Source of the DNA: UBA1774 sp045223835 | Lineage (GTDB): Bacteria > Bacillota > Clostridia > Oscillospirales > Oscillospiraceae | DNA length: 6,351 nucleotides | Assembly (NCBI GenBank): GCA_045223835.1 | Contig: JBGUZS010000088.1 | Coordinates: 1 to 6,351 of the forward strand | Reading direction: 5' to 3' | Shown here: piece by piece, positions 1 to 5,202 of the stretch | Position numbering within the stretch: the stretch's first letter is position 1 | Layout of the letters: every line of letters begins with the position of its first letter | Translations under genes and position numbers: made by a program | The notes under the pieces: model-generated | Told to the model about the DNA's origin: nothing | The model's input: the letters and a program-made list of their open reading frames with translations, nothing else | Database searches by the model: none

Positions 1-30
1 CGTTTCTCCCCTTCCTTTCTCCTATTCTAC
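1..30 (-). promoter_or_regulatory. Purine-rich tract, possible ribosome binding site of a gene beyond the left edge
   Basis: Read on the minus strand, this end of the window is almost all purine, with AGGAG followed by AAGGAAGGGGAG close to the edge. It lies downstream of the terminator at 36-73, so it would belong to a new minus-strand unit whose start codon lies outside the window. No coding sequence can be seen, so this is only a hint. Confidence 0.25.
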
Positions 31-35
31 AACAT

Positions 36-73
36 AAAAATGAAAGTAGGCACTTTTCAGTGTCTACTTTCAT
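36..73 (-). terminator. Intrinsic terminator of the FAD oxidoreductase gene
   Basis: On the minus strand, positions 73 to 40 fold into a stem of up to 15 pairs (ten unbroken Watson-Crick pairs ATGAAAGTAG/CTACTTTCAT, one G-T wobble, then CAC/GTG and a closing T-A) around a four-base loop. The stem is followed directly by TTTTT-type sequence (the A-run at 36-40 read in reverse). It starts about 60 nt after the oxidoreductase stop codon and is correctly oriented for that gene. The plus-strand side lacks a T-run, so it should act in one direction only. Confidence 0.8.
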
Positions 74-133
74 CTTACCAGGTGCAAGACCTTGATCAGC
101 CTCCTCGGTTTTGCTTTTCGGGCTCTTTGCGGC

Positions 134-1387
134 TTACCTCTCCGGGAGTACCTCGTCCAGATGCAGGCGCACGCCGTTTTTCTTCAGCGTCTGCTGCAGA
201 AAGCCTACGTTTAATGCGGGAAAATCGGTCCCCAGAGCAGCCGCCGTTCCGGCCGCTTCGCCGGTCACAGCACAGCCCGGGATGACCCGGGTGATATCCC
301 ACATGCGGTCTGTGACAGAGATATCCCGCCCGGCGGCAAGCAGATTGGGGATCTCTGGACAGAACAGAGTCCGATAGGGGAGCTCATAAGCGGGGCCGCG
401 TTTGCGCCAGTCTCCGGTCATGCCGATGCTGTCCGGGAAGGAGACGTGCTCCTCGCTGTCATCCAGGGTGTATGCGCCGCAAAGACGCCGGGACATACGA
501 ACAAGCGGGATGGTGGACATGGTTACCGGCAGATAGGTTTCATCCTCCGCGTGATTCTGCATGATGTCCTCATACATTTTTTGATGTACCCGAACCACAC
601 TGTCACTCAGTTCCGCCCCGTCCACGCCGGAAAAACGGAAAGCCCGGCTCAGGCTGCCGACCATTGCCGCCTGGTAATTGGTATTGGGATCCGGCCTTAG
701 CGGCTTATCCTGCGCCTTGGGCGGCACCACATCCGCCAGCCCGAACATCTTCAGCCTCACTTGGCTGCCCTTCTGGTAATAGTACCAGCCTGCCAGCCCG
801 TTCCCGCCCTCATGGAGCGCAGTGGGAGCTCCGGCCAGAGCGCAGATATCCGCGTCTCCGGTGGCGTCAATGACGGAGCCGACCTGGATTGCGCTTCGTC
901 CGGATTTGTTCTCCACAACCACGTGGGTGATACAGCCTTCCTCCATCCGCACGGAACAGGCAATTGTCCCGAAGAGCAGTTCAACGCCAGCGTTCAGCAG
1001 GAGCTGTTCTGCCCGCATGGCAAACAGATGGGGGTTGAACTGGGTCAGGTATCTTTGCTTCGCTCTGGCGTCCGGATCGTTACCGTCCAGCCAAGCCGAG
1101 GGGTAGTTGGCCTCCGCTCCGTGGGCGATTGAGAGCTTCAGCAGCTCCTCTCCAATCCCGTATACCAGCTGGTGTCCCGCTCCGTCGCAGAGGGGGAGGT
1201 AGATGGTCACCAGTCCGAGAGTAGCCATGCCTCCAAGGGCAAACTCCCGTTCCAGAAGCAAGACCTTTTTTCCGCCTCTGGCTGCTGCCAGGGCTGCGGC
1301 AATCCCGGCGATACCTCCGCCTGCCACCAAAACATCACAGGTCCTTCTTACGGGCAGCATCCTGGCGCTCTCTGAAATCTGTATCAT
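134..1387 (-). CDS. FAD-dependent oxidoreductase (FAD_oxidored family)
   Basis: This encodes a 417-residue soluble flavoprotein, probably cytoplasmic; its substrate is unknown. An N-terminal Rossmann beta-alpha-beta fold binds the ADP part of FAD: the glycine motif G23-G-G25-I-A-G28, then a strand ending in E46, which should hold the ribose. G52-G53-M54 follows, as in the FAD_oxidored (PF12831-like) family. A second dinucleotide-type motif is D173-A-T-G-D-A-D179. Near the C-terminus, A351-A-G-R-D and the run G376-E-A-A-G-T-A-A form the usual second FAD contact. The frame is open up to an ATG at 1507, but I start at the ATG at 1385-1387: AAAGGA lies 8 nt upstream, while the ATG at 1394-1396 has no spacing from it, and a promoter -10 lies inside the longer frame. 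There is no signal peptide or membrane segment. Flavoproteins of this family often sit in sugar or small-molecule catabolic clusters; the divergent methyltransferase-like gene is a possible partner. Confidence 0.9.
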   Translation of the reverse strand: MIQISESARMLPVRRTCDVLVAGGGIAGIAAALAAARGGKKVLLLEREFALGGMATLGLVTIYLPLCDGAGHQLVYGIGEELLKLSIAHGAEANYPSAWLDGNDPDARAKQRYLTQFNPHLFAMRAEQLLLNAGVELLFGTIACSVRMEEGCITHVVVENKSGRSAIQVGSVIDATGDADICALAGAPTALHEGGNGLAGWYYYQKGSQVRLKMFGLADVVPPKAQDKPLRPDPNTNYQAAMVGSLSRAFRFSGVDGAELSDSVVRVHQKMYEDIMQNHAEDETYLPVTMSTIPLVRMSRRLCGAYTLDDSEEHVSFPDSIGMTGDWRKRGPAYELPYRTLFCPEIPNLLAAGRDISVTDRMWDITRVIPGCAVTGEAAGTAAALGTDFPALNVGFLQQTLKKNGVRLHLDEVLPER

Positions 1388-1395
1388 GTTTACCA

Positions 1396-1401
1396 TCCTT
1401 T
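1396..1401 (-). promoter_or_regulatory. Ribosome binding site deciding the oxidoreductase start
   Basis: AAAGGA on the minus strand lies 8 nt before the ATG at 1387. It overlaps the alternative ATG at 1396, which therefore cannot use it. This supports a 417-residue product rather than the longer 457-residue reading. Confidence 0.7.
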
Positions 1402-1457
1402 CGGTATCTCTGGGAAACGCAGTCTGCCGATCTTCGGATTTGTTCCCTTTGGTCTTC

Positions 1458-1486
1458 ATTATAAGCCCTGAGCAGGCGGCGAACAA
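1458..1486 (-). promoter_or_regulatory. Predicted sigma-A promoter of the oxidoreductase gene
   Basis: The minus strand reads TTGTTC (1486-1481), a 17-nt spacer, then a perfect TATAAT (1463-1458). The predicted start is near 1451, giving a leader of about 64 nt before the ATG at 1387. The -35 matches only three of six consensus positions, so an activator or other help may be needed. An imperfect CCGA/TCGG dyad lies in the leader at 1427-1437. Confidence 0.5.
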
Positions 1487-1540
1487 GAAAAACGGTCTCG
1501 TATTCATTATGGCAATTATCCGCGCTCCATGCCGAATCGG

Positions 1541-1618
1541 AATGGTGAAACCGGCATGTTCCGTGGACAGAGGACAGACGCTGTGCTATCATGATCATTA
1601 CAGAAAGGTTTCACCATT
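1541..1618. repeat. Perfect 12-bp inverted repeat flanking a promoter, candidate operator pair
   Basis: AATGGTGAAACC at 1541-1552 recurs in exact reverse complement as GGTTTCACCATT at 1607-1618. The arms are 54 nt apart and 66 bp centre to centre. They enclose the predicted promoter of the methyltransferase-like gene: the left arm ends 11 nt before the -35 and the right arm lies just after the expected transcription start. Each arm carries its own small dyad, GGT-N3-ACC. This layout suits binding of one regulator at two sites, perhaps with a DNA loop. An RNA hairpin is less likely because the left arm lies upstream of the start site. Confidence 0.55.
1564..1592 (+). promoter_or_regulatory. 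Predicted sigma-A promoter of the UroD-family gene
   Basis: TGGACA (1564-1569), a 17-nt spacer and TATCAT (1587-1592) each match five of six consensus bases. The -10 is preceded by TGC, an extended -10 element. Transcription should begin near 1599, giving a leader of about 80 nt. That leader includes the right arm of the inverted repeat (1607-1618) and a 6-bp GC stem with a five-base loop at 1636-1652. Confidence 0.6.
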
Positions 1619-1665
1619 GGATCAGACCATACGGACGGCGCTGTCGGCGCCGGGGGAGATGAGAG

Positions 1666-1674
1666 AAGGTGGAG
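1666..1674 (+). promoter_or_regulatory. Ribosome binding site deciding the UroD-family start
   Basis: AAGGTGGAG ends 6 nt before the ATG at 1681. The alternative GTG at 1669 lies inside this site and has no well-placed Shine-Dalgarno sequence of its own beyond a GGGGGAG about 11 nt upstream. The ATG at 1681 is therefore preferred. Confidence 0.65.
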
Positions 1675-1680
1675 AATGTC

Positions 1681-2706
1681 ATGTTGACGGAGAAAGAAAA
1701 CTTTTTGATGACCCTGCGGGGGGAATGCCCTGAATGGATCCCGGCCTACAGCATCGTGGCCCCTCCGGAGGGCCAGCCTGCGCCCCCTTGTATCCTGGTT
1801 TCGCCGGAATTCCTCCAGAAGCATCGGAAAAACTACGTGGGCGGCATTGATCCTTTCGGCGTGGAGTATGTGTATTCAGATGCGGTTTTCGGAGCGACCA
1901 TGCCGAAGACGTCGGATTTTATCCTAAAGGACATCCGGCAGTGGCGGGATGTGATCAAGGCGCCGGATATTTCCCATTTCGACTGGGAGCGCCTTTGCAG
2001 GGAGGATATCGAGCGTTCCCGGATCGACCGGAGCCAGACCGCCCTTTCTCTGGATCTCCACTTCGGCTATTTTCAAAATCTCATGGCATTCATGGGCTTT
2101 ACGGAGGGTCTGTGCGCCATCTACGAGGAGCCGGAGGAGTGCAAGGCGCTGATGGAATATCTGTGCGATTTCTACTGCGACGTATGCGCCCATATCATCG
2201 ACTATTACCAACCGGATGTGATTTCCCTGAAGGACGACACCGCAGGATGGGGCGCGCCGTTTATGTCACCGGAATCCTACGAGGATATTTTTGTTCCCCA
2301 GTATCGGCGTCAGGCTGCCTTTGGCGTGGAGCGAGGGCTGCCCATCACCTTCCATAACTGCGGCAAATGCGAATGCTATATCGATATGATGCGGTCCGTC
2401 GGCACTACCCTGTGGGAGCCCTGCCAGACCTGCAACGACGTTTTCGGCATCAAGAAAAAGTATGGCAACAGCCTGGTCCTGGCCGGCGGTTGGGAGGCAA
2501 AAGGCCGTCTTCAGGAACCGGACTGCACGGATGAGGAGATCGTTGAATCTCTTCGGTATACCATCAGGACCCTGGCGGAAGGCGGCGGCTACTGTTTCCT
2601 GGGCGGCTATGCCTCCCCCAGCGTCGGCAAGGATAAAGCTTCCCATCGGGCACAGCTGATCCGGGATACTTATCTGGAGCTTCGTGACACGATATACAAA
2701 CACTGA
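1681..2706 (+). CDS. Uroporphyrinogen decarboxylase-superfamily protein, MtaA/CmuA methyltransferase-like
   Basis: This encodes 341 residues, the normal length for the UroD (COG0407) fold, a TIM barrel shared by HemE and by zinc methyltransferases acting on corrinoid-bound methyl groups. The opening matches the methyltransferase-like branch: E6-N-F8-L, R13-G-E-C-P17 and I20-P21, with W88-R-D-V-I-K-A-P95 later. The heme-pathway N-terminal signature of HemE is absent, so this is not a housekeeping decarboxylase. The zinc-site motif H225-N-C227 sits after the strand L220-P-I-T-F, followed by G269-G-W of the family's usual glycine strand. The expected late cysteine in the GGG-Y region is not in place: residues 301-310 read GGGYCFLGGY, with Y310 where a cysteine is usual and C305 five residues earlier. 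Extra cysteines C230, C232, C248 and C251 crowd the H-x-C motif. No corrinoid protein is encoded nearby, so a methyl-transfer role is inferred from the fold only. It is transcribed divergently from the flavoprotein gene. Confidence 0.85.
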   Translation: MLTEKENFLMTLRGECPEWIPAYSIVAPPEGQPAPPCILVSPEFLQKHRKNYVGGIDPFGVEYVYSDAVFGATMPKTSDFILKDIRQWRDVIKAPDISHFDWERLCREDIERSRIDRSQTALSLDLHFGYFQNLMAFMGFTEGLCAIYEEPEECKALMEYLCDFYCDVCAHIIDYYQPDVISLKDDTAGWGAPFMSPESYEDIFVPQYRRQAAFGVERGLPITFHNCGKCECYIDMMRSVGTTLWEPCQTCNDVFGIKKKYGNSLVLAGGWEAKGRLQEPDCTDEEIVESLRYTIRTLAEGGGYCFLGGYASPSVGKDKASHRAQLIRDTYLELRDTIYKH

Positions 2707-2719
2707 TCTTCTGAAGATC
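2705..2719. repeat. 15-bp near-perfect palindrome at the UroD-family stop codon
   Basis: GATCTTC-T-GAAGATC is perfectly symmetric around one central base and overlaps the stop codon of the plus-strand gene. As RNA it could only form a short stem of about five pairs with a five-base loop. It has no T-run after it, so it is not a terminator on its own. Confidence 0.4.
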
Positions 2720-2724
2720 CTGAC

Positions 2725-2767
2725 AAAAAAGAAACGGGCTGCTGCAATTGTGTGGCAGCCCGTTTCT
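2725..2767 (-). terminator. Strong intrinsic terminator at the convergent junction
   Basis: A stem of 12 perfect pairs (2731-2742 with 2755-2766, core GAAACGGGCTGC), extended by one A-T pair, encloses a 12-nt loop. On the minus strand it is followed at once by TTTTTT (2730-2725), which makes a textbook terminator about 110 nt after the solute-binding protein stop codon. On the plus strand the downstream bases are TGACG with no T-run, so its effect on the UroD-family transcript is probably weaker, although an A-tract before and the stem itself could still help. Confidence 0.85.
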
Positions 2768-2783
2768 GACGTTCAGGAGAAGA

Positions 2784-2822
2784 GACCGCCGACACGGCGG
2801 GATGACCGGTGTGTCGGCGGTC
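2784..2822. repeat. Second GC-rich hairpin between the convergent genes
   Basis: GACCGCCGACAC at 2784-2795 pairs perfectly with GTGTCGGCGGTC at 2811-2822 around a 15-nt loop. It lies between the solute-binding protein stop and the terminator at 2725-2767. The minus-strand tail is TCTTCTCC, only partly T-rich, so it is a weak terminator at best. It may protect the 3' end of the minus-strand transcript from exonucleases. Confidence 0.6.
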
Positions 2823-2873
2823 CGGGATTATTGCGGGTTTCTGCGCTTGTTTTGTGCATTCACGCAGGGAGGC

Positions 2874-4682
2874 TTACTGGAAGCGTACCATGAACCGCTC
2901 GTAGGCTGCCTGACGGATTTCCCGACAGCGGTCAAGGCCCATGCTGCTTACGGCGTCCAGATAGTTGTTCCATTCAGCGAGCGGTTTGGAACCGTCGTAG
3001 AAGGACATGAAGGTTTCCGCGATATAGGTGACCAGATCGCCGCTGATCCTGGACAGCTCCTCATCCTCTTCCGGCGTGTAGGTTACGCTGCCCGGGAAAT
3101 CATACTCACCCTTATATCCGTCAATCAGCCACACATAGTGGGAATTGCGGATCTCTTCACCCCCAGGGAACAAGTATTTGCGGGTGAAGATCTGCAGACC
3201 ATGGTCAGTGAGCCCATTTCCGGCATAGAAAGAGAGCGCCCAGGACATGCCCATTGGGTTGTTCACCAAAAAATCCGTCAGCTGGATCTCACCGTCCGCG
3301 TTGTATTCCCAGACTTCGCCCTCTTTGCCGAAGTTAAAATAGAAGGAGCCGGAATCGCTGTACCACCAGTCGCAGAAGGTACAGACCAGGGGGATATTGG
3401 AGCAGGATTTGCTGATAACGGAAGAACCGGCCTGGAACTGGTTTGGCTTCTGCCCGTACTTCAGGATATCACCCTTGTTTTTCACCGGGCGGGTCACCGC
3501 CCGGATCTTACAATCAGGATCGGTGGAGTTTGTCTCGTAATCCTTGATTTCGCCGGGCTGCATATGGAAAAGACCCACCTCGCCGGTGGTGTACTTGGTC
3601 ACCTTGTCGTTCTGGTCGTTGGGATCCAACAGGGTGGGATAGATGAGTCCCTTTTCGCTCCAATCCCGCACCAGCTTCAGCGCGTCGTAATCATCCTGAT
3701 TGGTAAGAGTGAACTGTACCTGGCCGTCCACAACGCGGCACAGCGGCAGATCGCGGGAAGAGACATATAAAGAGGTGTCGAAACCGGCGAAGAAGCAGCC
3801 AAGCTGCTGCTCCAATGTGCTATAGAACAGCAGAGCGCCTGCGCCGTTGCAGTAACCCGCGACCTTCAGAGCCATGAGCATGTTCTCCGTATCCTCGTAG
3901 GTGACGATATCCTTGGCGGTCATGCCGAGCTTTTGCAGCCAGTCCTCCCGGGTGAATAGTCCGCCGACCAGGAGCGGATCGGCATAGATGCAATAGAACG
4001 CAATGATGGTTTCGTCGTCATAGAGAATCCTGGAGGTCACGTCCACGTCGTTTTTGGCGTAGACCTGGTACAGGTAGTTGGGGATATAGTCTCTGTAATC
4101 ATAAAGATTGGCGAAGTGGTCTTCCAGGCCCTCCTCCACGGTTCCCGTGAAGAATGACCAGGCGCTGGCGCTGATGTCCCTCAGGTCGTCGGAGGCCAAC
4201 AATACAGCGAAGTTCTGGGAACGGGTCGAGGCTGGGCAGATATCCCATTCCAGATTAACGCCGGTCAGCTTCATCATATCTGCGCGGAAATTCATGCTGC
4301 CGTAGCCTTCTTCCGGGATGTACTGGGCGACCCAGCAGGTCGTCCACCAGGAGAAGATTTCGTCCGTCGTGCTGAGGGGCATGGTATACTCATATTGGGA
4401 GGTGGGCAATCCATCGCTGTTCACCGTAAACTTCCCCTTGGCAAAATTGTAAGGGGAAGGCTCCTCCGTCGGCGGCGGCGTATCCTCCTTCCCGGGGGTG
4501 ACCGCGGGGGCTGTCGTGGCTTCGGCTGTGGGTTTCACCGTTGCGCTGGCGGCAGGGGAGGTGACCTCAGGAGCTGGGGAAGAGGTAATTGAACTGCTCG
4601 GAGTTCCGCTGCAGCCGTACATCAAGCTGACAAGCAAGCAGAGGATCAGAACCGAAGCTGCCATTCGTGTTCGTTTGTTCAT
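2874..4682 (-). CDS. Extracellular solute-binding lipoprotein, LplA-like (family 1 ABC type)
   Basis: A 602-residue lipoprotein that would sit outside the membrane and hand a solute, most likely an oligosaccharide, to an ABC importer. The signal peptide has a basic start (MNKRTRM), a hydrophobic core at residues 8-21 and a lipobox L20-M-Y-G23 before the lipidated C24. A Ser/Thr/Pro/Ala-rich tether covers about 25-77. The binding domain shows the features of long Clostridia and Paenibacillus binding proteins: R245-E-D-W-L-Q-K-L-G-M near 245-254, the F451-G-K-E-G-E-V-W-E segment at 451-459, and a C-terminal part with Y553, W571 and AYERF at 593-597, as in LplA-like proteins. AAAGGAG lies 6 nt before the ATG, which fixes the start. 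No permease or ATPase gene is next to it: downstream is a terminator and a convergent gene, and upstream is a divergent regulator. It must rely on transporter parts encoded elsewhere. The ligand cannot be named from sequence. Confidence 0.9.
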   Translation of the reverse strand: MNKRTRMAASVLILCLLVSLMYGCSGTPSSSITSSPAPEVTSPAASATVKPTAEATTAPAVTPGKEDTPPPTEEPSPYNFAKGKFTVNSDGLPTSQYEYTMPLSTTDEIFSWWTTCWVAQYIPEEGYGSMNFRADMMKLTGVNLEWDICPASTRSQNFAVLLASDDLRDISASAWSFFTGTVEEGLEDHFANLYDYRDYIPNYLYQVYAKNDVDVTSRILYDDETIIAFYCIYADPLLVGGLFTREDWLQKLGMTAKDIVTYEDTENMLMALKVAGYCNGAGALLFYSTLEQQLGCFFAGFDTSLYVSSRDLPLCRVVDGQVQFTLTNQDDYDALKLVRDWSEKGLIYPTLLDPNDQNDKVTKYTTGEVGLFHMQPGEIKDYETNSTDPDCKIRAVTRPVKNKGDILKYGQKPNQFQAGSSVISKSCSNIPLVCTFCDWWYSDSGSFYFNFGKEGEVWEYNADGEIQLTDFLVNNPMGMSWALSFYAGNGLTDHGLQIFTRKYLFPGGEEIRNSHYVWLIDGYKGEYDFPGSVTYTPEEDEELSRISGDLVTYIAETFMSFYDGSKPLAEWNNYLDAVSSMGLDRCREIRQAAYERFMVRFQ

Positions 4683-4765
4683 TGTATTCTCCTTTCCGCT
4701 GCAGTTTTCCGAAGCTCTTGCTCTAGGGCTAGTGAAAACAGCATCTTAACAATTCGTTCAATTTT

Positions 4766-4794
4766 AGTTTAGACATGACTCTGGGCAAAGTCAA
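4766..4794 (-). promoter_or_regulatory. Predicted sigma-A promoter of the solute-binding protein gene
   Basis: On the minus strand TTGACT (4794-4789, five of six consensus bases), a 17-nt spacer and TAAACT (4771-4766, four of six) form a plausible promoter. Transcription would begin near 4759, leaving a leader of about 76 nt before the ATG at 4682. Confidence 0.5.
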
Positions 4795-5062
4795 TTCTTC
4801 AACCCCCGGAGAATCGCTTTCTGGCCTTGCAATAATGGAATTTCAGAGCCGAAAATGTCATTCTCGTACAGGAAATGGCAGCGAATAAATCAATTAAACT
4901 GAAAAATAAGAGCAAATTATTCTTAATATATTATGAGGCGATGCCGGAGAGGAGACTGAACGCGGGATATCTGTCGATTCCGGTTTTCCCGCCGAAAGGA
5001 AAGCCCGCTGTGATCATTCGGAACGCTTTGTTCCTGGATCAGAAGCGACGGTGGTTTTCTGT

Positions 5063-5074
5063 TGCCTGCAGGCA
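5063..5074. repeat. Perfect 12-bp palindrome upstream of the LysR gene
   Basis: TGCCTGCAGGCA is its own reverse complement. It lies about 77 bp upstream of the predicted -10 of the LysR gene. It could be a dimer-binding site, but it lacks the T-N11-A spacing of a usual LysR box and may be chance. Confidence 0.3.
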
Positions 5075-5127
5075 TGGTTTATGTGGGCTTGTACCTTTGT
5101 TCCATGAAGCATCTGCGCATATCCCTC

Positions 5128-5156
5128 TTCATTTCCGGCGCGTTATTTGGTATACT
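5128..5156 (+). promoter_or_regulatory. Predicted promoter of the LysR-type regulator gene
   Basis: An extended -10, TGG followed by TATACT at 5151-5156, is the main signal. A weak -35, TTCATT at 5128-5133, is 17 nt upstream. Transcription would start near 5163, about 40 nt before the chosen ATG at 5203. The weak -35 fits low-level expression of a regulator. Confidence 0.5.
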
Positions 5157-5188
5157 TTCATTGGAAACATAGTCGGCAGGTTTTGGTG

Positions 5189-5194
5189 AGGAGG
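5189..5194 (+). promoter_or_regulatory. Ribosome binding site deciding the LysR start
   Basis: AGGAGG is a full Shine-Dalgarno core. It leaves 2 nt to the ATG at 5197, 8 nt to the ATG at 5203 and 17 nt to the ATG at 5212. Only the 5203 start has normal spacing. Confidence 0.75.
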
Positions 5195-5202
5195 GAATGA
5201 GA

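Larger units (their letters stand above)
4683..5202. other. Divergent intergenic region between the binding protein and LysR genes
   Basis: These 520 bp separate two divergent starts and carry a promoter for each (4766-4794 minus, 5128-5156 plus). The part at about 4870-4935 is AT-rich. The middle part, about 4940-5120, has coding-like base composition, but no reading frame in it has a convincing start or a recognisable protein. Symmetric sites seen are AGAA-N5-TTCT at 4810-4822, TTTC-N6-GAAA at 4841-4854 and the perfect palindrome at 5063-5074. These could bind the regulator, but none is a clear LysR box. Confidence 0.6.

Noticed and set aside
36..73. The left hairpin as the terminal inverted repeat of a mobile element
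   Set aside because: No transposase, matching second end or target duplication is visible; a terminator explains it fully.
1388..1507. A 40-residue N-terminal extension of the FAD oxidoreductase, with an in-frame ATG at 1507
   Set aside because: The better ribosome binding site fits the ATG at 1387, a perfect TATAAT promoter box lies inside the extension, and the FAD motif already sits at the expected distance from the shorter start.
2748..3770. A 340-codon open frame on the plus strand
   Set aside because: It lies almost wholly antisense to the solute-binding protein gene, has no recognisable domain, and runs through the terminator hairpin at its start.
4875..5189. A 104-codon open frame on the plus strand before the LysR gene
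   Set aside because: The start has AGGA too close to the ATG, the product resembles nothing I know, and it overlaps the predicted promoter and ribosome binding site of the regulator.
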